Shown here piece by piece: positions 1 to 6,346 of a stretch of 6,586 nucleotides of DNA (position 1 is the stretch's first letter; every line of letters starts with the position of its first letter). The stretch is from CCY15215 sp034932145. Lineage in GTDB: Bacteria; Cyanobacteriota; Cyanobacteriia; Cyanobacteriales; Spirulinaceae. The notes under the pieces are model-generated. The model was given only the letters and a program-made list of their open reading frames with translations, searched no databases and was not told the origin of the DNA. The DNA lies in assembly GCF_034932145.1 (NCBI RefSeq), contig NZ_JAYGHV010000330.1, forward strand, positions 1-6,586, read 5' to 3'. A program made the translations under genes and the position numbers.

Positions 1-1324
1 GATTAATCACACCAATTTCATAAAATTTTTGTAACTCAGCTTTGATTTCTTCCCATTTACTATCCCACCATTCTGTAAAAGATATGCGTCTTCTCTCTTC
101 TTCAAAACGCTGTGCTTCTTCGGGATTTTCCGAAAATTTTTGATTGACAAGATGGTGAATTTTTTCTGAGGTAGTAACAATTTTATCGATAGAGGCTTTA
201 CATCGTTTTTCAAGAATACTCACTCGTTCGGTATTAATATAGTTGAATATCCTCTTCTTGATTTCAGGAATTCCAGTTCCTTCCGTTTTTAATTTTTCAT
301 CATCAGCAATACTTGTTAAATTTCTTAGTTTTTCTCTGATATTACTGGCTTGGCCAATTTCTAATTGGGTATGTTCTTCTGCAAGATTATTTAGAATCAG
401 ATAGGCACCGGCTGAACCAGAAACAATACGATTATCAGGTAAATCAGCACGTTTTAACCAATCTTGAGAGGCTTCTTTAATATGGGTTCTAAGAGCTTCT
501 GCACTACCTAAAGCATCTATATGACTTAAAAAAACAAAAAGTTTATCCGCAATAGTCACATTTTTATCACCTTGTTCGGTAAATTTAATAATTTCTAGTT
601 CGGCTTCTCTAATACTGCGAAAGCGCTGAATGACTATTACCGCATCACAGTCTGAAAGCATTTGTTGTGCTTCGTCAACGTGCTTGGCTAACCCTGAATC
701 TGAACCTGGAACATCATAAAAAACAATTCCTTCTGCTTGAGCAAGTTTATTCGTATACAGTCTGGCTTCTAGAACAGCATGAGCATATTTTTCATCAGCG
801 ACATATTTGTTAAGTTGTCCTCGAATGTCTTCTAATCGGGTAAAAGGAATAATAATATTTCCTTCTCTTCTAACTTGTTGTAAAGTTATTTCGTTCTCTC
901 GAATTGTTTTTAAGTCTTCATTTGCACCCCCTATTTCTAATTCCTTAAGTAAATGACTAAACTGTTCTTCAGTACGAGTTTGAACTTCTAGTCTTTGCTC
1001 TGATTCACTTTTGACGGAATAAATTTGGGTAGTGGTGAAAGTACATCTTCCACCTTTAGCAGGAAGCAAGTCACATTCTAACCAAGCATTAATAAAGGTA
1101 CTTTTTCCAGCTTTTTCTAGCCCTACAACAGCAATACGAAATTCTCGCTTTCTCAATCGTTCAAGTTGGCGGTTCGTAGGTTCTGCTTCTTGGACAAGTA
1201 TTTCTGTTAATTTAGAGGGAACTTCGGCTTGGGGAAGTTTGGCTAAATCAAGGGCATAGTGTTGTATGTTTAAGACATCACTAAGACGAGTTTCATAGTA
1301 AGATGAGGCTGATTTCCAATCCAT
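1..1324 (-). CDS. Dynamin-like GTPase, second of the operon; 3' end outside the window
   Basis: Seen: an open frame of 441 codons from ATG at 1324 to the left edge with no stop, so the C-terminus is missing. GGAG lies seven bases before the ATG, directly after the stop of the 175-residue gene. The GTPase domain spans roughly residues 60-300. The P-loop GLEKAGKS is at 68-75, switch I threonines at 97-99, and DVPG (G3) at 204-207. At the G4 position, where N/TKxD is usual, the sequence reads SHID (267-270). From about residue 350 the protein is charged and probably helical (KRCKASIDKI, then WWDSKWEEIK), like the stalk of dynamin-like proteins. Known: such proteins bind GTP and remodel or tether membranes. 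Inferred: it partners the larger GTPase encoded first in this operon. The altered G4 could mean weaker or different nucleotide binding. The dynamin superfamily is fairly sure; the exact role is unknown. Confidence 0.85.
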   Translation of the reverse strand, partial: MDWKSASSYYETRLSDVLNIQHYALDLAKLPQAEVPSKLTEILVQEAEPTNRQLERLRKREFRIAVVGLEKAGKSTFINAWLECDLLPAKGGRCTFTTTQIYSVKSESEQRLEVQTRTEEQFSHLLKELEIGGANEDLKTIRENEITLQQVRREGNIIIPFTRLEDIRGQLNKYVADEKYAHAVLEARLYTNKLAQAEGIVFYDVPGSDSGLAKHVDEAQQMLSDCDAVIVIQRFRSIREAELEIIKFTEQGDKNVTIADKLFVFLSHIDALGSAEALRTHIKEASQDWLKRADLPDNRIVSGSAGAYLILNNLAEEHTQLEIGQASNIREKLRNLTSIADDEKLKTEGTGIPEIKKRIFNYINTERVSILEKRCKASIDKIVTTSEKIHHLVNQKFSENPEEAQRFEEERRRISFTEWWDSKWEEIKAELQKFYEIGVIN

Positions 1325-1335
1325 TGTTTAACTCC

Positions 1336-1455
1336 TTAAATTCGGTTAAATGATTCTAAACCATTGAGACTTCTTAAACGACCTAACTTTTTAATTTTAC
1401 CTTTTGCACCAACAGGCATATCTCGTGTAATGACATATTTATTTTTTTTGCCCAT
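1336..1455 (-). CDS. Possible internal in-frame start giving a 39-residue basic protein
   Basis: Within the 175-residue gene, codon 137 is an ATG preceded by GGAGGAG (complement of 1461-1467) with a five-base spacer. This is the best ribosome binding site in the operon. Starting there gives a 39-residue peptide beginning MGKKNKYVITRDMPV and rich in lysine, arginine and glycine. It ends at the same TAA as the longer frame. It could be a genuine separate product, a remnant of two fused genes, or chance, since the same bases encode PNGGEI in the longer protein. I list it as an alternative product, not as a certain gene. Confidence 0.35.
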   Translation of the reverse strand: MGKKNKYVITRDMPVGAKGKIKKLGRLRSLNGLESFNRI

Positions 1456-1863
1456 AATTTCTCCTCCATTAGGAATATCGATTCTGATAAAACATTTACG
1501 TCTGATAAAAAAATTAAGCTGACTGTTAGGTGAGTGATTTTGAAATTTGTCAATATCAACAGCTAATCGATCGGCTTCTTCTACTGTAGTACATAAGATG
1601 TCTGATGCTGAATTAATTAGTTGAACAATTTGATTTTGCTCGATGAATTGTCCCACTTCTAAACTAGCAAATTCTGATGCAGAAATTTCTAGACAAATAG
1701 CAGTAGGTTGACTTGAATCACTAGCGTATTTTTCTATCAACGTCTCTTGTTTCTCTTGTTGTCGATTATACCTTGAGGATTTCCATTTTACAAATGCAAA
1801 TCCTGAGAGTAAAATAAAAGCGGTACCGAATATACCTTCAAATTCAATTAATTGGTTTAGCAC
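1336..1863 (-). CDS. Small membrane-anchored protein between two dynamin-like GTPases, 175 residues
   Basis: I do not recognise the family. The start is GTG at 1863: an in-frame TGA sits immediately upstream, and an AGGAGG-type ribosome binding site lies at 1872-1878 inside the end of the preceding gene. The reading frame overlaps that gene by 20 bases, so the two are probably translationally coupled. Residues 8-26 are hydrophobic and form one membrane segment, followed by a basic stretch (KWKSSRYNRQQEK), which suggests the rest faces the cytoplasm. Residues 50-130 look like a small folded domain, and the last 40 residues are strongly basic (GKKNKY, GAKGKIKKLGRLR). Its position suggests a membrane anchor or adaptor for the GTPases; that is inference. 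An in-frame ATG at codon 137 has its own strong ribosome binding site (separate entry), so part of the product may be a 39-residue protein. Confidence 0.75.
   Translation of the reverse strand: MLNQLIEFEGIFGTAFILLSGFAFVKWKSSRYNRQQEKQETLIEKYASDSSQPTAICLEISASEFASLEVGQFIEQNQIVQLINSASDILCTTVEEADRLAVDIDKFQNHSPNSQLNFFIRRKCFIRIDIPNGGEIMGKKNKYVITRDMPVGAKGKIKKLGRLRSLNGLESFNRI
1461..1467 (-). promoter_or_regulatory. Strong internal ribosome binding site
   Basis: GGAGGAG on the minus strand, five bases before the ATG at 1455, inside the 175-residue gene. It matches the 16S anti-Shine-Dalgarno better than the sites in front of the annotated starts in this operon. Confidence 0.45.
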
Positions 1864-4282
1864 TCAAGTCTTCCTCCTCTTGAAATTTACCTAATTTAGA
1901 AAATTCTGTAGCTAAGTTTTTCGCATTTTGCTGGATAGGTTTCCAGATATCGCGCTGTTTTTCAAGATCAAACTCAGTTTCTCTTCTAGCCTTCTTTAAT
2001 CGATCTAGATAGAGATTAATGATATCGTTTTGAGTTTTATCTACATTCTTTTGTAAATCATTGATTTGTTCTGATAACCATTCTATGACTTGTTTTAATA
2101 TATCAGGTTCAACTTTTTTTAATTGTTTATCCCAATCCTCTAACATCTTTTCAGTGCTAGGGATATTAGCATCATCACTAAAAAGCTGATCTTGTTTTTT
2201 AGGCAAAATCCAAAACCAATGTCTCCAAGTCCTATGTTTTTCAGCATATCTGTTAGATTGAATATTTAACTGAGATTTTAAATTTAAGTTAAAATTTAAT
2301 TTTTTTATAACTTTTTCAATATCAGAAGTAGGGAATTTTATGACAATATTTGGCGCAATATTATTTGAACCTTGCTCTAGATAAGTAAGATGATATTTGA
2401 ATAATTCTGAGACTGATTCATATATTCTGTTTTTTTGTTGTTCAGATAAATCAGATAGAACTTGCACTATAATTGGATTAAGATGCTTAGATAAATCATT
2501 TAAGCCTTCTTTGAGTTTCTCCAATTTTTCTTTTTCATCTTCTGTTTTTGCAACTCTTATCTCTCCTTCTTTTGCTGTTGTACCACTATAACCCAATTGA
2601 ATTAGTCTCTCTAAATCGCTTTTAAGTAACTTAACTTGTTGAGAATTAGCCTTTTTAAAGTACGGATGATCGAGAGAAATTTTTGCTTCATCTAAGGACT
2701 TGGCTACTGCTTCTAAAATTGCACCAACTCCTCTATTTAGAGATTGTTTCCAATCAACAAGGGGAGCTAATTTTTCTAGAATTTTACTATTTTCTAAAAT
2801 TTTACTATAAATTTCTATACTTTGAAGAAGTTTTATAATTTTTATAATATTGTTATCGAAAATATTGACCAGATCGCCTTCTGTTTGCCGATCTAGATCT
2901 AGATATTCTTGTAATCCTCGATCAATTTCTTCAAAAGGGGCGCGAAAATTCCGATTACTAATTTCAATAAACTCATTTAGAGAAGAGTTTATATTTTCTA
3001 TTTTTTCGTACTCTTCTTGATGATTTTCTTCTGAACTATTCAAAATGGCAGTTGTTGTTTGTACTGCCCATTGTGCAATGCTATTGCCCGCAGCTACATT
3101 AAACTTTTCTATCGCTTGGGGAATAACTAACTTAGGAAAATGTTCTGTAATATGTTTGTTTAAATCTTGTTGAAATTCTTTACCGTAGGATTTTTGTAAT
3201 AAATCTTCAGCCACTCGTACTCGATCCTGTTGAGACCAATTTTCAGCTTTTCGTGGCAACTCATCCAAGATTGTTTCTTCGATTAAGAGATTACATTTAC
3301 GATCGGCTTCTGTACAAGCTAAATTACTCTTATTTTTATCGCTACTTTGTATCTGTAAAGATAATAAAGCAGGCAATGTACTTAACTTAATAATTTGAAG
3401 ATTTTCAATAGCTTTGGTATATTCTTTTAGTTGTTCAGTAAGTTCAGCTTTAATATTTCTTGTTATTTTTTCAATAAAACGTCTCTCGCTTTCTGGCCAA
3501 TTTTTATCGGCTCGAAAAACATCAATTTTGTTCAAAATAAATAGCATTCGTTCTGGAGATCCTCCCAAACATTTAACCTCTTCAACTACCTGTAATAAAA
3601 GATTTTTGACTTTCTGAGGATCAGTTTCTTGACTATTATATGTTACCAAGCATAAAGCCTCACGACATTGCTTAATAACTTCCATATTACTATCATCACC
3701 CACATAAGATAATCCTGGAAAATCTAGAATTTTAACTCTTACACCTCTTGGTAAATCTCGTTCGTATTCTTTAAAAAGCCTGAAAGGATAATGTATTGTA
3801 AATTTAGGATAAGCCAGGTTGGGTTGCGCTTCTTTATTATCAAGATAACTAATCATAGCTTTTTCTAGGAGCGTATAGATTTGTTCCTCTTTAATATTAT
3901 TCCATTTACCACATTCCCACAATGCTCCAGGTGTTTCTTCAATTATTAAAGTTTTTTCTTCGCTATACTCAATAGTAACTACTCCTGCACTCATTTCACT
4001 CACTGCTGTGGGAATAATATCAGCACCACAAATAAAATTCACCAGTGTACTTTTCCCACTACTGGTTGTGCCAGTTGTTGCTAAGATCAATGTAGGATGA
4101 CGCAGTTCATCAAGGAATTTTTCTAAAGCAGTCTTTAGATTGTTTGATAATTCGTCTATCTCGGAATGATAAGATTCCGGAAGATGACGAATCATTGAAG
4201 TTTTGAAGTTCTCCCAAGAACCAGCGAGGTGTATTGCTTGGTTCTCCACTGCCTGGAAAATTTCGTAAGTTTTTTGACTCAT
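1844..4282 (-). CDS. Large dynamin-like GTPase, 812 residues, first gene of the operon
   Basis: Seen: a complete frame from ATG at 4282 to TGA at 1844. The GTPase domain occupies roughly residues 60-310. The P-loop GTTSSGKST is at 71-79, possible switch I threonines are T92 and T103 (IPTAVSEMSAGVVT), DFPG (G3) is at 187-190, and NKID (G4) at 251-254. All are canonical. The remaining 500 residues are mostly charged helix, with likely coiled-coil stretches near 420-510, 580-625 and 715-795, as expected for a dynamin-like stalk. An aromatic and basic segment (HRTWRHWFWILPKK, 683-696) could be a membrane-touching loop. There is no signal peptide or clear membrane span. Known: dynamin-like proteins hydrolyse GTP to bend, fuse or hold membranes, and bacterial ones often occur in pairs. 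Inferred: it acts with the second GTPase and the small membrane protein downstream. No good ribosome binding site precedes the start. The superfamily is sure; the biological role is not. Confidence 0.9.
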   Translation of the reverse strand: MSQKTYEIFQAVENQAIHLAGSWENFKTSMIRHLPESYHSEIDELSNNLKTALEKFLDELRHPTLILATTGTTSSGKSTLVNFICGADIIPTAVSEMSAGVVTIEYSEEKTLIIEETPGALWECGKWNNIKEEQIYTLLEKAMISYLDNKEAQPNLAYPKFTIHYPFRLFKEYERDLPRGVRVKILDFPGLSYVGDDSNMEVIKQCREALCLVTYNSQETDPQKVKNLLLQVVEEVKCLGGSPERMLFILNKIDVFRADKNWPESERRFIEKITRNIKAELTEQLKEYTKAIENLQIIKLSTLPALLSLQIQSSDKNKSNLACTEADRKCNLLIEETILDELPRKAENWSQQDRVRVAEDLLQKSYGKEFQQDLNKHITEHFPKLVIPQAIEKFNVAAGNSIAQWAVQTTTAILNSSEENHQEEYEKIENINSSLNEFIEISNRNFRAPFEEIDRGLQEYLDLDRQTEGDLVNIFDNNIIKIIKLLQSIEIYSKILENSKILEKLAPLVDWKQSLNRGVGAILEAVAKSLDEAKISLDHPYFKKANSQQVKLLKSDLERLIQLGYSGTTAKEGEIRVAKTEDEKEKLEKLKEGLNDLSKHLNPIIVQVLSDLSEQQKNRIYESVSELFKYHLTYLEQGSNNIAPNIVIKFPTSDIEKVIKKLNFNLNLKSQLNIQSNRYAEKHRTWRHWFWILPKKQDQLFSDDANIPSTEKMLEDWDKQLKKVEPDILKQVIEWLSEQINDLQKNVDKTQNDIINLYLDRLKKARRETEFDLEKQRDIWKPIQQNAKNLATEFSKLGKFQEEEDLSAKPIN
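2773..2808. repeat. 18-bp in-frame tandem duplication inside the large GTPase gene
   Basis: Two adjacent 18-base copies (2773-2790 and 2791-2808) differ at one base. They encode YSKILE and NSKILE (residues 492-503), a six-residue repeat in the helical stalk that keeps the frame. Confidence 0.7.
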
Positions 4283-4356
4283 AACACTTATGATTCTGAC
4301 GGGTTAGTTAAATAACAATATCTCTAGTCAATCCCTTATAACAGTTTTATATGCTA

Positions 4357-4496
4357 GTGGTCTGCCATCCCTAAAATGACGAGTATAGCGCGATCCGTCA
4401 GGGATTGAAAATCCCTGTCTCATACGAAAAATCCATTGAAATGGATTCGGGTTATCGCGATCGCCCTTGCTCGCAAAAAAAACTCTGACAAACCAC
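4357..4496. mobile_element. MITE-like element with TA-flanked inverted ends (IS630/Tc1-mariner type)
   Basis: The left end GTGGTCTGCCA (4357-4367) and the right end TGACAAACCAC (4486-4496) are inverted repeats matching at 9 of 11 bases. Each is flanked outside by TA (4355-4356 and 4497-4498), as left by IS630/Tc1-mariner transposases, which duplicate a TA target. The 140 bases between code for nothing but are rich in hairpins. CAGGGATT/AATCCCTG pairs at 4399-4417 and AATCCATT/AATGGATT at 4430-4447, and a GCGATCGC palindrome lies at 4457-4464. It is probably a non-autonomous relative of a larger transposon. The match to a specific family is inferred from ends and TA flanks only. Confidence 0.6.
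4399..4417. other. Hairpin inside the MITE-like element
   Basis: CAGGGATT (4399-4406) pairs with AATCCCTG (4410-4417) around the loop GAA: eight perfect base pairs. No T-run follows on either strand, so it is not a typical terminator. Confidence 0.6.
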
Positions 4497-4627
4497 TAGA
4501 CAATATCATAGACAAAAATATATCCGTCAATTCTTTTGTATTTTTTTATATTTGCGATAACTGATAAGTAGATTAAAATACTCGTAAAAGTAACTTATAT
4601 AAAGAAATCTTTGTAATCCTATTAATG

Positions 4628-4719
4628 AGGACTTACGCATTAACGGACAAGATACACGCACTACTATAGCCAGAGAATACAGTAGTGGGAGCGTCTCGCT
4701 CCCTAATTGCGTAAGTCCT
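4628..4719. mobile_element. Second small inverted-repeat element, ends AGGACTTACGCA
   Basis: AGGACTTACGCA (4628-4639) and its exact reverse complement TGCGTAAGTCCT (4708-4719) bound a 92-base non-coding stretch. Inside are two further inverted pairs. CACTACT/AGTAGTG lies at 4659-4665 and 4681-4687, and GGGAGCG/CGCTCCC at 4687-4693 and 4697-4703 with loop TCT. I recall this end sequence as widespread in cyanobacterial intergenic regions and insertion-sequence ends. No clear target duplication is visible. It is likely a MITE or a dispersed cyanobacterial repeat. Confidence 0.5.
4687..4703 (-). terminator. GC-rich hairpin downstream of pepA, possible transcription stop
   Basis: GGGAGCG-TCT-CGCTCCC is a perfect seven-pair hairpin about 70 bases beyond the pepA stop in the direction of transcription. 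It lacks a following U-run, so it is at best a weak or factor-aided terminator and may only be part of the repeat element. Confidence 0.25.
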
Positions 4720-4770
4720 AATTGCCCTAATTGCGTAAGTCCTAATTGCCCTAATTGCGTAAGTCCTAAT
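4701..4770. repeat. 24-bp tandem repeat, about 2.9 copies, next to the pepA stop codon
   Basis: Copies run 4701-4724, 4725-4748 and 4749-4770, identical where they overlap. Each unit contains TGCGTAAGTCCT, the right end of the neighbouring element, so that end appears to have been amplified in tandem. The last copy ends five bases from the pepA stop codon (4775-4777). The period equals eight codons and creates a spurious frame repeating LGLTQLGQ. Confidence 0.85.
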
Positions 4771-4774
4771 GGTA

Positions 4775-6241
4775 TTAACCTACGATCCAATTGACCAAAG
4801 TTCGCACCGGATAACCCGTTGCACCAATATTATTTACACCCCCTTCCTTATCAGCCCAAACCGGTCCCGCAATATCCAAATGCGCCCAGGGCGTTGACTC
4901 AACAAACTGCTTTAAAAACAAAGCCGCCGTAATCGATCCAGCATAACGCGGACCCGTGTTTTTCATATCAGCAATTGGAGATTTTAGCCCCTCAAAATAC
5001 TTCTCCTCTAAAGGCATTTGCCAGAACTTTTCGCCCCCTAATTCTGCCGCTTCTTGTAGTTCTCGGGCGAGGCTATCATCGGTACTCCACAAACCGCCAA
5101 TCTCTTCCCCCAAAGCAATCACGCAAGCCCCCGTTAAAGTCGCTAAATCGATAATGGCATCAACTTCTAATTTCTCAGCAAATACCAGCGCATCAGCTAA
5201 CGTTAAACGCCCCTCTGCATCAGTATTATTCACCTCAATGGTTTTGCCATTAGAAGCCGTGAGAATGTCCCCAGGGTGCATCGCCTTGCCACTGACCATA
5301 TTTTCCGCCGCCGCACTGATAAAATGCACCTCAACATCTGGTTTCAGTTGCCCGATCGCCTTAGCAGCCCCCAAAGTTGCCCCTGCACCGCCCATATCCA
5401 TTTTCATGGTTTCAATGCCCTTACTCACCTTTAAATTGAGGCCACCAGAATCAAAGGTTACGCCTTTGCCCACGATCGCCACCTTGCGGCGCGGCGTTCC
5501 TTTTGGCTTATAAGTGAGGTGAATAAACTTGGGAGGCAAGTCTGAGGCTTGAGAAACTCCCAAATAAGACCCCATGCCCAACTTTTCACAGTCTTCTTTT
5601 TCGAGAATGGTCAACTCCAAACCATAATTAAACGCAAGATCCCGAGCCGTTTCCGCGAGAGTGGTGGGGGTTACAGCATTCGCTGGAGCATTGACCAATT
5701 CCCGCGCCAGAATCACCCCCGAGGCGATCGCCGTCGCGGTTTGAATCGCCGTATCTTGGTTTCCCAGCCCCAAGAGTTCAACGGTTTCAAGGCAATCTCC
5801 TTTATCTTCGATTTCCGACTTAAAGCGATTGTCTAGGTGCAAAGTGAGCAACAATCCTTCCGCGATCGCGTGGGCGCTCAAAGCCCCATCCCCAGACACT
5901 GGTAGCCCAATACCGAGAGTTTTCACCCTTTCAGCCTTAGCAATGCGGGCGATCGTTGCCGTACTGTTTCTGATGCCATTTAGCTTGAAATCTTCCTCTT
6001 TCCCTAACCCCACTAAAATAATTTTGCGAATGGGACTTTTCCCCCCAACTCGAGTCACCGCAGAGCTACCGACACCCCCCGTAAATTCCGTTTCAGCGAT
6101 TAACTCCGCGATCGTCCCGTCGAGTTTGTCATTCAAGGAGGCTAAATTCCCCGTGACTGCCACAGCACCTTCAAATAGCCCAATCGCCAGTGCATCGCCA
6201 CTCCAATCCCATTGTGTTGTCTCTACTGCTTTAATGTCCAT
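4775..6241 (-). CDS. pepA: Leucyl aminopeptidase (cytosol aminopeptidase, M17 family)
   Basis: Cytoplasmic two-metal peptidase that removes N-terminal residues, notably leucine, from peptides in protein turnover. I chose ATG at 6241 (488 residues, MDIKAVETT): AAAAGG lies just upstream, and the TTG four codons earlier falls in a repeat with no ribosome binding site. The N-terminal domain spans about residues 1-160 and the catalytic domain about 170-488. The signature NTDAEGRL is at 339-346. Metal ligands K259, D264, D282, D341 and E343 and catalytic K271 and R345 are all present, with exactly the spacing of E. coli PepA (5, 7, 11, 59, 2, 2). The length is normal and the gene looks intact. Base composition is near half GC, much richer than the GTPase operon, and it carries two HIP1 sites. 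It appears to be a single-gene transcript: repeats follow it and a divergent mobile element lies upstream. E. coli PepA also binds DNA; nothing here shows that role. Confidence 0.97.
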   Translation of the reverse strand: MDIKAVETTQWDWSGDALAIGLFEGAVAVTGNLASLNDKLDGTIAELIAETEFTGGVGSSAVTRVGGKSPIRKIILVGLGKEEDFKLNGIRNSTATIARIAKAERVKTLGIGLPVSGDGALSAHAIAEGLLLTLHLDNRFKSEIEDKGDCLETVELLGLGNQDTAIQTATAIASGVILARELVNAPANAVTPTTLAETARDLAFNYGLELTILEKEDCEKLGMGSYLGVSQASDLPPKFIHLTYKPKGTPRRKVAIVGKGVTFDSGGLNLKVSKGIETMKMDMGGAGATLGAAKAIGQLKPDVEVHFISAAAENMVSGKAMHPGDILTASNGKTIEVNNTDAEGRLTLADALVFAEKLEVDAIIDLATLTGACVIALGEEIGGLWSTDDSLARELQEAAELGGEKFWQMPLEEKYFEGLKSPIADMKNTGPRYAGSITAALFLKQFVESTPWAHLDIAGPVWADKEGGVNNIGATGYPVRTLVNWIVG

Positions 6242-6250
6242 GCGCCTTTT

Positions 6251-6289
6251 CAATTATCAATCATCAATTATCAATTATCAATTATCAAT
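6251..6289. repeat. Heptamer repeat just upstream of pepA
   Basis: Five adjacent heptamers of CAATTAT (one variant, CAATCAT at 6258-6264) run from 6251 to 6285, followed by a partial CAAT. On the pepA strand they read as repeated ATAATTG and lie within the untranslated leader, ending about ten bases before the ATG. Short tandem heptamers of this kind are typical of cyanobacterial intergenic regions. Confidence 0.8.
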
Positions 6290-6322
6290 GGAGAGTAGAC
6301 AACAAGCAACAACCAACTAGGT

Positions 6323-6328
6323 TATGAT
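6323..6328 (+). promoter_or_regulatory. Weak candidate -10 box for the structured RNA
   Basis: TATGAT fits a -10 element and lies about 20 bases before the RNA scaffold, which would place the transcript start within the guide segment. No convincing -35 is visible, so this is only a possibility. Confidence 0.2.
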
Positions 6329-6346
6329 ATCTAGAGGTTTTGATGA

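Larger units (their letters stand above)
4283..4774. other. Gene-free region between pepA and the GTPase operon
   Basis: I find no convincing gene in these 492 bases. Two small inverted-repeat elements fill about half of it (4357-4496 and 4628-4770, listed separately). The stretch 4283-4354 should hold the promoter of the GTPase operon, but I cannot place a convincing -35/-10 pair. The stretch 4499-4627 is AT-rich and shows nothing I can identify. Confidence 0.6.

Noticed and set aside
7..213. 68-residue minus-strand frame near the left edge
   Set aside because: It lies in another frame of the partial dynamin-like gene, whose open frame covers the whole region.
4305..4331. Promoter for the GTPase operon (TTGACT with TAACTA on the minus strand)
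   Set aside because: The spacing is only about 15 bases and the -10 match is poor, so I do not call it.
4457..4464. GCGATCGC as a regulatory operator
   Set aside because: It is the HIP1 palindrome, very abundant in cyanobacterial genomes, and not evidence of a local control site.
4527..4790. 87-residue minus-strand frame with repeated LGLTQLGQ
   Set aside because: It is produced by the 24-bp tandem repeat, overlaps the end of pepA in another frame and lacks a ribosome binding site.
4956..5513. 185-residue plus-strand frame opposite pepA
   Set aside because: It is an antisense shadow of the well-supported pepA coding sequence, with no recognisable motifs.
6251..6253. TTG as the pepA start (492 residues)
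   Set aside because: It directly follows an in-frame TAA, lies in the heptamer repeat and has no ribosome binding site; the ATG at 6241 is preceded by AAAAGG.
5829..6320. 163-residue plus-strand frame opposite the pepA start
   Set aside because: It is an antisense shadow of pepA that continues through the heptamer repeat.
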